A model generated the notes under the pieces. It was not told the DNA's origin and made no database searches. It saw only the letters and a program-made list of their open reading frames with translations. Both the position numbers and the translations under genes were made by a program. From the NCBI GenBank assembly GCA_018260755.1, contig JAGTWP010000009.1:13038-30998 (forward strand): a stretch of DNA of 17,961 nt. The letters are read 5' to 3'. Position 1 is the first letter of the stretch. Each line of letters starts with the position of its first letter. Positions 1 through 6,247 of this stretch are shown piece by piece. This stretch comes from Candidatus Altarchaeum sp. (GTDB lineage: Archaea > Altiarchaeota > Altiarchaeia > Altiarchaeales > Altiarchaeaceae).

Positions 1-353
1 TCGTTTGCACTGACAATTTCAGCATTAGTAGTAATTCCAGTTACAGTTGCAACATTTGTCGTATTTTGTGTTAAGTTAGCAACACATGTACAAATTATAC
101 TTTCGCCAACATTCAAATTTGTTTTAGGACAATATATAGGGGAGCATTTATCATCGCTGACAGTAACATTACTTAACGGAACATTACCTGTATTCGCAAC
201 ATTGTAATTATATCTAACGGACTCACCATAATTAACCACACTAGCATTTGCCGTTTTATCAATAGTTATTGCAGGATTTATTATCACGATTACAGTTGCA
301 GTATCGTTTGCACTGACAATTTCAGCATTAGTAGTAATTCCAGTTACAGTTGC
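1..353 (-). repeat. Exact 50-bp direct repeat, period 303 bp, inside the surface-protein gene
   Basis: Bases 1-50 and 304-353 are identical. The spacing is 303 bp, exactly 101 codons, so one copy per protein repeat in the same frame. The left copy may extend beyond the window. Flanking parts of the same protein repeats have diverged, so the identical block suggests recent gene conversion or unequal recombination between repeats. Confidence 0.9.
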
Positions 354-995
354 TATGTTTGTTGTTGTTTGTGTCAAGTTAGCAGCAGCATAACAAATCA
401 TCTTTTCTTCGGATTTTAAGGTTGTATTTGGACAGTTAATTGTCCCCAATACATCATCAGATAAGGATATGTTTTCAACAACAACATCGCCACAATTTTC
501 TATGATATAGGTATAATTTACACTTTCTCCATAGTTTATCTCTGTTTTATTTGCTGTTTTAATTAAAGATATACATGGATGATAAACAGATACTGTTATA
601 TTCGTTTCTGCACATACTCCCTTACACTGATCAACCCATCCCGAAGCAGTTGCTATGTTTGTTGTTGTTTCATTTACTTGGGTTATACTTTTACAGGTAT
701 AGTTTTCTCCAGGAGATAAATTACTTAAAGTACATATCACTCCGATTTTATCATCCCAAATCACAATTCCATATAGTGTTTTATTCCCTGTATTTGTTAC
801 AATATATTTGTATTCTACTGTTTCACCATGAGAAATTTCCGTTTGATTTGCATATTTTTGTATGGAAATTCCTTCGGTATCTACACAAACTGCAACAGCA
901 CTCCCTACAAATAAAAAAAATATACTTATTGCTGTCAATATTCCAAACATTCCAACCCCAAAATTTACCCTAAAACTTTTATTTTTTCCTTCCAT
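1..995 (-). CDS. Secreted DUF11-like repeat surface protein, N-terminal part (partial)
   Basis: This frame is open from an ATG at 995 to the left window edge, about 331 codons with no stop, so the C-terminus lies outside. Residues 1-35 form a signal peptide: a basic N-terminus, a hydrophobic stretch GILTAISIFFLFVGSAVA, then the mature start VCVDTE. The rest is at least three copies of a roughly 100-residue beta-sandwich repeat. Each opens with a version of I-x-K-x-A-N, then a GE-S/T-V-x-Y-x-Y strand, an N-T/C-G turn and an S/W-DD motif, and ends near TNIATVTG. This is the pattern of DUF11/CARDB-type repeats in archaeal and bacterial surface adhesins. Many N-x-S/T sequons suggest N-glycosylation, and paired cysteines recur. 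No membrane anchor is visible yet. The gene is downstream of rpl24e on the same strand but separated by 206 bp, so it probably has its own promoter. Ligand unknown. Confidence 0.8.
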   Translation of the reverse strand, partial: MEGKNKSFRVNFGVGMFGILTAISIFFLFVGSAVAVCVDTEGISIQKYANQTEISHGETVEYKYIVTNTGNKTLYGIVIWDDKIGVICTLSNLSPGENYTCKSITQVNETTTNIATASGWVDQCKGVCAETNITVSVYHPCISLIKTANKTEINYGESVNYTYIIENCGDVVVENISLSDDVLGTINCPNTTLKSEEKMICYAAANLTQTTTNIATVTGITTNAEIVSANDTATVIVIINPAITIDKTANASVVNYGESVRYNYNVANTGNVPLSNVTVSDDKCSPIYCPKTNLNVGESIICTCVANLTQNTTNVATVTGITTNAEIVSAN

Positions 996-1033
996 TTTAA
1001 AACTTTTATTTTTAAATTTTATCAAAAACTTTT

Positions 1034-1050
1034 CTATATTTATATATTTA
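1034..1050 (-). promoter_or_regulatory. Putative TATA box for the surface-protein gene
   Basis: On the minus strand this reads as an A/T-only TATA-like stretch, TAAATATATAAATATAG, roughly 40-55 bp upstream of the ATG at 995. That position would place transcription start shortly before the start codon. The region is AT-rich throughout, so the call rests on position more than on sequence. Confidence 0.35.
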
Positions 1051-1201
1051 TGTTTTAATTAATTTATATTTGGTAATGATAAACAAGTAATGCTGTTTTA
1101 AATGTAAACCTAATTCTTCAAAAAAAAATTGAAAAATATATTGGAGCTATTAAATATTTTCATCCGCTATTGTAGTTTAGCATTATTTCTTTAGCACCAC
1201 C

Positions 1202-1390
1202 CTACTTTTTTATTCTTGCTTTCTTTTCATTCCGGTATTCTTCTGTCCATTTAACATTTCTCGATTTTCTTTTCATTTCGGTATTCCTTCTGCACTTGGA
1301 AGAGCAGTAATTAATCCCTCTTCCTGACAATGTAACCAACAATAACCCAGTTCCTTTTTTAATTTCGGTTCCACAATATGAACATTTCAT
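1202..1390 (-). CDS. rpl24e: Large ribosomal subunit protein eL24 (L24e)
   Basis: A 62-residue protein of the archaeal/eukaryotic L24e family, a zinc-binding protein of the 50S subunit. Four cysteines in the arrangement C3-x2-C6 and C29-x3-C33 form the zinc site, with the family-typical G-T-G and G-R-x-I-N-Y-C segments between them. The C-terminal half is very basic ([20 protein letters not shown]), as expected for rRNA contact. The start overlaps the 3' end of rps28e by 4 bp (ATGA), so the two are translationally coupled. Length is normal for archaeal L24e. In many archaea nucleoside diphosphate kinase and aIF-2 follow; here they do not, and the next gene is an unrelated surface protein. Confidence 0.95.
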   Translation of the reverse strand: MKCSYCGTEIKKGTGLLLVTLSGRGINYCSSKCRRNTEMKRKSRNVKWTEEYRNEKKARIKK

Positions 1391-1632
1391 CTTGCCCTCC
1401 TCTTATTTTTATTTTTAAGTTTCATTAATTTTCTTGCAGCAGTCTCTATTGGCCTTGCTTCTCTTTCGGTTTCTTTCAGGACAAGTACATCTCCCATTCG
1501 TACCGGTGTTCTTACATTTCTCCTTAAAACATTCCCTGCCTCTCTTCCATCCAATAGTTTGCACATAACCTGAATTACTTCTCCGTAAATTCCTGTTCTT
1601 CCAACGACCTCAACAACCTCTGCCAAAGGCAT
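1387..1632 (-). CDS. rps28e: Small ribosomal subunit protein eS28 (S28e)
   Basis: An 81-residue S28e-family protein of the 30S subunit. The conserved core is visible: the segment [22 protein letters not shown], then the R-N-V-R-x-P-V-R-x-G-D strand of the OB-type fold and the E-x-E-R-E-A-R motif. In most archaea the protein ends soon after that motif. Here a basic tail of about 20 residues ([19 protein letters not shown]) follows, which is longer than the 70 or so residues usual for the family. It lies 32 bp downstream of rpl7ae and overlaps rpl24e by 4 bp, in the classical archaeal order. Confidence 0.95.
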   Translation of the reverse strand: MPLAEVVEVVGRTGIYGEVIQVMCKLLDGREAGNVLRRNVRTPVRMGDVLVLKETEREARPIETAARKLMKLKNKNKRRAR

Positions 1633-1664
1633 TTTAGTGAATATATTTATATTTAAATTTTACT

Positions 1665-2027
1665 TTACTTTTTGATATCTTTTAGTTTGTTTAAGACATC
1701 TTTCAGTATTTCATTACTTTTACCTTCTTCAACAACACATGCCGCCGAGCACGGAACTTTTAGTCCTATTGCCTTTCCGATATCTTCTTTTTTATCCACA
1801 AACAAGTAAGGGATTTCTTTTTCGTCACACAGCATTGGCAGATGCATAACATTTTCAGGTGGAATTACATCGCCTGCAATTACTACTAATTTCGTAATTT
1901 TTCTTTCAACTGCTTTTGTTACTTCATTTACTCCTTTTTTTATTTTACCCGTATTTTTTGCGGTTTCCAAAACCTCTAAAGATTTTGTTTGCAATTCCGC
2001 AGGTGCTTCAAATTTTACATAACTCAT
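1665..2027 (-). CDS. rpl7ae: Ribosomal protein eL8 / L7Ae, kink-turn RNA-binding protein
   Basis: A 120-residue L7Ae. In archaea this protein is part of the 50S subunit and also the core protein of box C/D and H/ACA guide RNPs and RNase P, binding kink-turns. Family landmarks are the KTGKIKKGVNEVTKAVER segment with its RNA-binding G-x-N-E-x-T-K, the strand LVVIAGDVIPPENVMHLP, the CDEKEIPY turn and the C-terminal G-x-x-V-P-C-S-A-A-C-V-V. The length is typical and the ATG at 2027 gives the expected MSYVKFEAP start. It is the first gene of the ribosomal cluster. Directly upstream lies the 20-bp tandem array, so any promoter must sit in the short segment 2028-2060 or within the array. Confidence 0.96.
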   Translation of the reverse strand: MSYVKFEAPAELQTKSLEVLETAKNTGKIKKGVNEVTKAVERKITKLVVIAGDVIPPENVMHLPMLCDEKEIPYLFVDKKEDIGKAIGLKVPCSAACVVEEGKSNEILKDVLNKLKDIKK

Positions 2028-2060
2028 TTTTCATTGGTTTTGATTTATTGTTTTTATAGT

Positions 2061-2380
2061 TATATTTATTTTATTACTTTTATCTTTATTATATTGCTTT
2101 TATCTTTATTATATTGCTTTTATATTTACTTTATTGTTTTTATCTTTATTATATTGCTTTTATATTTACTTTATTGTTTTTATCTTTATTATATTACTTT
2201 TATATTTACTTTATTGTTTTTATCTTTATTTTATTACTTTTATATTTACTTTATTGTTTTTATCTTTATTATATTACTTTTATATTTACTTTATTGCTTT
2301 TATCTTTATTATATTGCTTTTATCTTTATTATATTGCTTTTATCTTTACTTTATTGCTTTTATCTTTATTTTATTACTTT
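2061..2380. repeat. Array of sixteen 20-bp tandem repeats upstream of rpl7ae
   Basis: The 418-bp gap between EF-1beta and L7Ae holds a phase-perfect 20-bp array with no indels. Units start at 2061, 2081 and every 20 bp to 2361; flanking 20-mers at 2041 and 2381 look like decayed units. There are two main variants: A, tatctttattatattgcttt, and B, tatatttactttattgtttt. From 2121 to 2300 they alternate B-A-B-A, giving a 40-bp higher-order period. One unit at 2341 mixes A and B features. The plus strand contains no stop triplet in any frame, which is why long hydrophobic open frames appear in all three; these are not genes. There are no unique spacers, so it is not CRISPR. Confidence 0.97.
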
Positions 2381-2445
2381 TATATTTTTTATATTTTTTG
2401 AATAATAATTAATCGCACAAGTATAAATTTTTAAATTTCAGAATT

Positions 2446-2745
2446 TTAAATTTCACTGAGTAGATTAATGTCTATTTCGGTAACATTTTCTACATCTGGC
2501 AATTTTGAAATTTTATCCTCTATGCTTTCTAATTCGCTTTTTGCTTCTGTAATTAATATTGCTACTTCTAACGACTTTAAACCAAAAGCAATCGGTCGGA
2601 CTTCAGCGGAATGAAATTTACTTGTTTCGCATTTGCTTAAAATTTCTTTAATTTCATCCTCTACCTTTTTTAAATCAACCTCTATCCCTTTTGGCATTAT
2701 CCTTAATTTTGCAACCATGTTAAATTTCTTTATTTCTTTTCCCAT
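2446..2745 (-). CDS. ef1b: Translation elongation factor 1-beta (aEF-1beta)
   Basis: Archaeal EF-1beta, the guanine nucleotide exchange factor that recycles EF-1alpha. The conserved region starts at MVAKLRIMPKGIEVDLKKVE and continues with the RPIAFGLKSLEVAILI strand and a C-terminal VENVTEIDINLL, as in the roughly 90-residue family members. The frame is open from a TTG at 2775, but a strong AAGGAG lies 9 nt before the ATG at 2745, so I choose that start (99 residues). The ATG at 2718 would give the usual 90-residue family length but lacks such a ribosome binding site. It follows the 62-residue protein by 26 bp on the same strand and is probably cotranscribed with it. Confidence 0.88.
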   Translation of the reverse strand: MGKEIKKFNMVAKLRIMPKGIEVDLKKVEDEIKEILSKCETSKFHSAEVRPIAFGLKSLEVAILITEAKSELESIEDKISKLPDVENVTEIDINLLSEI

Positions 2746-2754
2746 TTTATTTTT

Positions 2755-2760
2755 CTCCTT
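2755..2760 (-). promoter_or_regulatory. Shine-Dalgarno site deciding the EF-1beta start
   Basis: On the minus strand an AAGGAG-type purine run ends about 9 nt before the ATG at 2745. It supports that ATG over the upstream TTG at 2775 and the downstream ATG at 2718. Confidence 0.6.
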
Positions 2761-2771
2761 TAATACTAAAA

Positions 2772-2960
2772 TCAACTTGCGAGCATACCTGTTTTTAATA
2801 ACTCCAGATCAACATCAATCATGCCCATAGATGACATTTCAATGGACTTTGAAATTATTTCTCTGTTGATATTAAAAATTTCTGTGTTCTTCTCTACGAA
2901 CCCTAAATCTCTTTCTTTATTTGTTCTCCTTGCAGTCCGTCGTAAAATTTTTTTACCCAT
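2772..2960 (-). CDS. Unrecognised 62-residue basic protein upstream of EF-1beta
   Basis: I do not recognise this protein. It has a strongly basic N-terminus (MGKKILRRTARRTNKERD), then a mixed, probably helical remainder containing IINREI- and EMSSMGMIDVDLELLKTG-like stretches. There are no cysteines, no signal peptide and no membrane segment. In many archaea the small gene before EF-1beta encodes a four-cysteine zinc-ribbon protein (COG2888); this product has none of those cysteines and is not that protein. The basic start and the translation-factor neighbour would be compatible with RNA or ribosome binding, but that is inference. The gene lies 26 bp before the EF-1beta start on the same strand. 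It could also be a fortuitous open frame; position and spacing argue for a real gene. Confidence 0.55.
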   Translation of the reverse strand: MGKKILRRTARRTNKERDLGFVEKNTEIFNINREIISKSIEMSSMGMIDVDLELLKTGMLAS

Positions 2961-2976
2961 TTTAAATTTTTTGTCT

Positions 2977-3024
2977 TTTTAATTATGAATACTTTTAATT
3001 ATGAATACTTTTAATTATGAATAC
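2977..3024. repeat. Three perfect 16-bp tandem repeats in a divergent promoter region
   Basis: The unit ttttaattatgaatac occurs three times without mismatch (2977, 2993, 3009). It lies in the 137-bp gap between the divergent 62-residue gene and the CitG-like gene, so it may affect both promoters. A further 10-bp duplication, tttactcata twice, sits at 3069-3088, just before the CitG-like start. Confidence 0.95.
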
Positions 3025-3097
3025 TTAATAATATTTTTAACAATAACAATAAAACCATTATGAACAATTTACTCATATTTACTCATATTAATATAAA

Positions 3098-3988
3098 ATG
3101 AGCAAACTTTCAAGACAAATAGGAAATTTTGCAAGAACTGCATGTATTTTAGAAGTAACAACAGAAAAGCCGGGAAATGTTACACCTACACATGATTTTA
3201 CAGATACAAAATTTGAAAATTTTGTATTCGGAAGTATGCTCATTGGCGATGCGGTTGAAAAGGCATTTATCAATGGTTATCAAGAAAATTTCAGAATAGG
3301 CAAGCAGATTTATGACTTTGTCAGGCAATCAAAAACAAACAATAAAACAAATACACATTTCGGAATTGCTTTGCTTTTTATTCCGCTCGCTACGGCATTA
3401 GGAACGATGATAAAAAATAAAAAAAAATTTAAAAATTTTGACGAGCTGAAGGATGCAATTGATTATGTTATGAAAAAAACAGAGAGCAATGATTCGATTT
3501 ATATTCACAAGGCAATAAAGACCGCTAATGTAAGGGTTTCTGAAAATGCCGACAAATTTGATGTCCTATCAAGAAATTTTGCCGATATTGTCCGAAAAGA
3601 AAATGTTAAATTTTATGATTTGCTCAAAATTTCAGCTGACAAGGACTTAATTGCCAAAGAACTAACAACAAAAATGGACATCTCATTTAGATATTTGGTT
3701 TTTTTAAAAAATTTTTCGATATTTTCAAGAGAAATTTCAAGAGGAGAAATTTTATTATTATATTTAAATTTACTTTCAAAATATCCCGATACTTTAATAG
3801 CAAAGAAATATGGAATTAATATGGCAAGAGATGTCTCAAAAATGGCAAAAGAAGTCATTGATAAAAATTTAGCGATTGAAAAATTTAGCGATTATATGTA
3901 TAAAAATAACATAAATCCGGGAAGTACTGCCGACATTACAGCAAATGTTGTGTTTTTATACCTTTTAAAAAAATTTATAAATCTATAA
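3098..3988 (+). CDS. CitG/MdcB-family protein (triphosphoribosyl-dephospho-CoA synthase-like)
   Basis: A 296-residue member of the CitG/MdcB family. In bacteria these enzymes make the triphosphoribosyl-dephospho-CoA precursor of the citrate or malonate lyase prosthetic group from ATP and dephospho-CoA. Family motifs are visible: EVTTEKPGNVTPTHDF near residues 19-34, NTHFGIALLFIPLA near 85-98 with the nucleotide-associated N-T-H-x-G, and NPGSTADITAN near 273-283. No citrate lyase or malonate decarboxylase gene is in the window. The archaeal homologues are not, as far as I recall, functionally established, so the substrate is open. The gene ends one base before pelota and is almost certainly cotranscribed with it. 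The ATG at 3098 is preceded by an AT-rich stretch and no clear ribosome binding site, suggesting a leaderless or near-leaderless mRNA. Confidence 0.82.
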   Translation: MSKLSRQIGNFARTACILEVTTEKPGNVTPTHDFTDTKFENFVFGSMLIGDAVEKAFINGYQENFRIGKQIYDFVRQSKTNNKTNTHFGIALLFIPLATALGTMIKNKKKFKNFDELKDAIDYVMKKTESNDSIYIHKAIKTANVRVSENADKFDVLSRNFADIVRKENVKFYDLLKISADKDLIAKELTTKMDISFRYLVFLKNFSIFSREISRGEILLLYLNLLSKYPDTLIAKKYGINMARDVSKMAKEVIDKNLAIEKFSDYMYKNNINPGSTADITANVVFLYLLKKFINL

Positions 3989-3989
3989 T

Positions 3990-5012
3990 ATGAAATTTTT
4001 GGCGAAGAACATCAGAGGAAATTTTATAAAAGTAAAGATTGAAAATATTGACGATTTGTGGTGGCTGAACAATCTGATTGAAGAAGGTGATTTGATTAAG
4101 ACAAAGACATATCGCAGAAAGAAAATGGACGATGTCGGAAAAAGTGAAAGAGAACCAATAATTTTAAAAATTTCAGTTGAAAAATTTGAATTTAACGGGA
4201 AAATAATCCATGTTATCGGCAAAATTGTTGAATCAAGTGATGAAGATGTTCCCTTGCACAGTTATCATTCTTTTAACATATCAGTTGATGACATTATTGC
4301 CATTGAGAAAAATTTTAACGACTATCATATTGAAATTTTAAAAGAAGCGGAAAAAGGAAATTTTTTAAGACAAATCCTGATTGTCGTTGTTGATGAAGGA
4401 ACTGCAAATATTGCATTGCTTAAAGATGTAAGAGTGGAATATTCTGAAATTTCTGGGAATATCGGAGGGAAGAAAAATATAGAAGGCAGAGATAAAAGAA
4501 AGGCGGACTTTTACGGGAATGTTTTAAATTTTATAAAGAAATTTTCCGTTTACAAAATTATAATCGGAGGGGCGGGATTTGAAAAGGAAAATTTTTATGA
4601 ATTTTTAAAGGAAAAAGACAAAGAAATTTTAAAAATTTGCGTAATTGAGAATACCGGGAATTGCGGGGTTAACGGAATTAAGGAAATTATAGGGAGAAGC
4701 AAGCACTTGATTAAAGAAATGAATGTCGTTGAGGATGCAAAATTTATCTCGCAGTTAATGTATGAAATTTCAAAGGACGGGCTTTATTGTTATTCATTAA
4801 GTGATGTTCAAACCGCATTAAATTACGGGGCAATTGATGTTTTGCTTTTAACAAACAGATTTTTTAATGAGCACAGGAAGGAATGTGTGGAAATAATTAA
4901 AGCGGTAAAGAACAAAGGAGGCGAGATACATATAGCAGATAGTGAGAATGAAGCGGGAATGCAACTGGATGCGCTGGGAGGGATTGCAGGATTGCTGAGG
5001 TTTAAAATTTAA
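3990..5012 (+). CDS. pelA: Pelota / Dom34 mRNA surveillance protein
   Basis: A 340-residue pelota of normal archaeal length. Archaeal aPelota is shaped like a release factor. With aEF1alpha it enters the A site of stalled ribosomes, and with ABCE1 it splits the subunits for no-go and non-stop decay. Three regions can be followed. The N-terminal Sm-like domain (about 1-130) has the DDLWWLNNLIEEGD and KTKTYRRKK segments. The central domain (about 130-260) starts at ILIVVVDEGTANIALL and contains IIIGGAGFEKENFYEFL. The C-terminal domain (about 260-340) has GAIDVLLLTNRFF, GGEIHIADSENEAGMQL and GGIAGLLRF. No GGQ-like peptidyl-hydrolase motif is present, as expected for pelota. It starts one base after the CitG-like stop. 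Confidence 0.94.
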   Translation: MKFLAKNIRGNFIKVKIENIDDLWWLNNLIEEGDLIKTKTYRRKKMDDVGKSEREPIILKISVEKFEFNGKIIHVIGKIVESSDEDVPLHSYHSFNISVDDIIAIEKNFNDYHIEILKEAEKGNFLRQILIVVVDEGTANIALLKDVRVEYSEISGNIGGKKNIEGRDKRKADFYGNVLNFIKKFSVYKIIIGGAGFEKENFYEFLKEKDKEILKICVIENTGNCGVNGIKEIIGRSKHLIKEMNVVEDAKFISQLMYEISKDGLYCYSLSDVQTALNYGAIDVLLLTNRFFNEHRKECVEIIKAVKNKGGEIHIADSENEAGMQLDALGGIAGLLRFKI

Positions 5013-5287
5013 TAAATTTAATAAAATTTAATGTTAAAGATAAAATTTATTCAAGTTTATTTAATTATTTATTTAATATTTAAAACATATTTATTTATAT
5101 TTCATTTATATTTTATTTAATATCCAAAACCTATTTATTTATATTTTATTTCATTTTATTTTATTTATTTATATTCAAGATTATAATTTATTATATCCAA
5201 AAATTAATTTATTTATAGTTACTAATCCTAATTAATTAAACAAAAACAAATAAACAAAATTTAAAAATAAAAATTTAAAAATCTAAG
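5013..5287. repeat. AT-rich intergenic region with degenerate approximately 44-bp repeat
   Basis: This 275-bp gap between pelota and the dockerin protein is almost pure A+T. A 37-bp segment at 5071-5107 recurs at 5115-5151 with four mismatches, a 44-bp offset; a weaker third trace starts near 5192. No open frame or RNA gene was found. The promoter of the downstream secreted protein must lie here, but the composition prevents picking a TATA box. Confidence 0.7.
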
Positions 5288-6178
5288 ATGGATAATACAA
5301 AATATTTAGCAGGGATTTCAATAGTGGGACTGGTTTTGATTTTAGGTTTGACTATGAGTGTAAGCGCAATGCCATATATAAGTATAGGTGATACAACGCA
5401 TAATTTTACGGTTGTTCCCGGGCAGGAAGCAGATATATCTCTGCCAATAATGGTTATGAATGCTTCTGATAGTCCTGTAAAATTATTACAATTTAATGTG
5501 ACTTTTAATTGTTCTATGATAAATATTACAAATATAACGGAAGTTAATATAGTTAATGTTCCGAGTGCACCATCACAAACGGAAATATATAATAAATTAT
5601 GTAATAACTCTAATATGCCGACAGGTTTAGGTTTACAAAAAGCGTTTTGTGTTTATATGAATACTTCTCTTACCTCAAACAACAAAACAAATGCAAGTAT
5701 TTTATTTGTAGCTGTTAAAAATATGAGTGATAGCACTCATCCTGACCAATGTGTTTTGAGAATTGCTTTCGCAAGTTATAAAAACGTGGCTGGGGATGTG
5801 AAAATTGGAAAAATAAAAATGCATGTTAAAGGAATGGGAAATTACTTCAATACAAATTTTACTTTGCCAATGAACATAACAATTGAAAAAATGGGAAGTA
5901 ATGCTTCAGCAAATGGACATATAAATGTAAGTGATGCAAATATTCATTCACAAGCAAGAGTGAATGGATTGATAAAGGCGTGCAGAGGAGATGCTAGCCA
6001 GAATGGGGAAATAGATGTTGTAGATGTACTTTATATTGCTCAATACACAGTTTTTTTACGAAATTTAGACAACATAAAAGATTGTATAGATGTATCTAGT
6101 GACAATGAAGTAGATGTTACAGATCTTTTGTATGTAGCTCAATCCACAGTAGGTGTAAGAAATCTTAACACTTATTAA
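5288..6178 (+). CDS. Secreted protein with cohesin-like N-domain and C-terminal dockerin
   Basis: A 296-residue exported protein. Residues 1-27 are a signal peptide ending SVSA. Residues about 29-200 look like a cohesin-type beta-sandwich: a T-V-V-P-G-Q-E-A-D-I-S-L-P edge strand, then LLQFNVTFN, and later GDVKIGKIKMHV. Residues about 232-296 are a type I dockerin with two EF-hand-like calcium loops. The first is GDASQNGEIDVVDVLYIAQY (234-253), the second DVSSDNEVDVTDLLYVAQST (268-287). The two copies are near-duplicates, as in true dockerins. There are many N-x-S/T sequons, no catalytic domain and no membrane anchor. It lies 69 bp before a membrane-anchored protein with its own cohesin-like domain, which suggests the two meet at the cell surface. 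Cohesin assignment is by pattern; dockerin assignment is stronger. Confidence 0.8.
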   Translation: MDNTKYLAGISIVGLVLILGLTMSVSAMPYISIGDTTHNFTVVPGQEADISLPIMVMNASDSPVKLLQFNVTFNCSMINITNITEVNIVNVPSAPSQTEIYNKLCNNSNMPTGLGLQKAFCVYMNTSLTSNNKTNASILFVAVKNMSDSTHPDQCVLRIAFASYKNVAGDVKIGKIKMHVKGMGNYFNTNFTLPMNITIEKMGSNASANGHINVSDANIHSQARVNGLIKACRGDASQNGEIDVVDVLYIAQYTVFLRNLDNIKDCIDVSSDNEVDVTDLLYVAQSTVGVRNLNTY

Positions 6179-6247
6179 GTGGGGATAAATACAAAAATTT
6201 ATTTTAAATTTTTAATTAAAAGTATAAAATATTTAAAAAATTGTAAG

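Noticed and set aside
575-973. Plus-strand open frame of 132 codons
   Set aside because: It is the complement of the minus-strand DUF11-like gene, which has a signal peptide and clear protein repeats in its own frame.
996-1201. Possible small RNA between rpl24e and the surface-protein gene
   Set aside because: I saw only a weak TTCAA/TTGAA stem around a T-run and a partial C-box-like GGATGAA with no matching D box, so there is no supportable RNA call.
2061-2380. CRISPR array
   Set aside because: Units are contiguous 20-mers without unique spacers, and no cas gene is in the window.
1989-2412. Three overlapping hydrophobic open frames of 92-138 codons on the plus strand
   Set aside because: They are the three readings of the 20-bp array, whose plus strand has no stop triplet in any frame. 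Low-complexity LLYLLYCFYLYY translation, no credible start context.
6179-6247. GTG start 23 codons upstream of the 881-residue surface protein
   Set aside because: It would bury the signal peptide behind a lysine-rich AT-derived extension; the ATG at 6248 gives a normal signal sequence.
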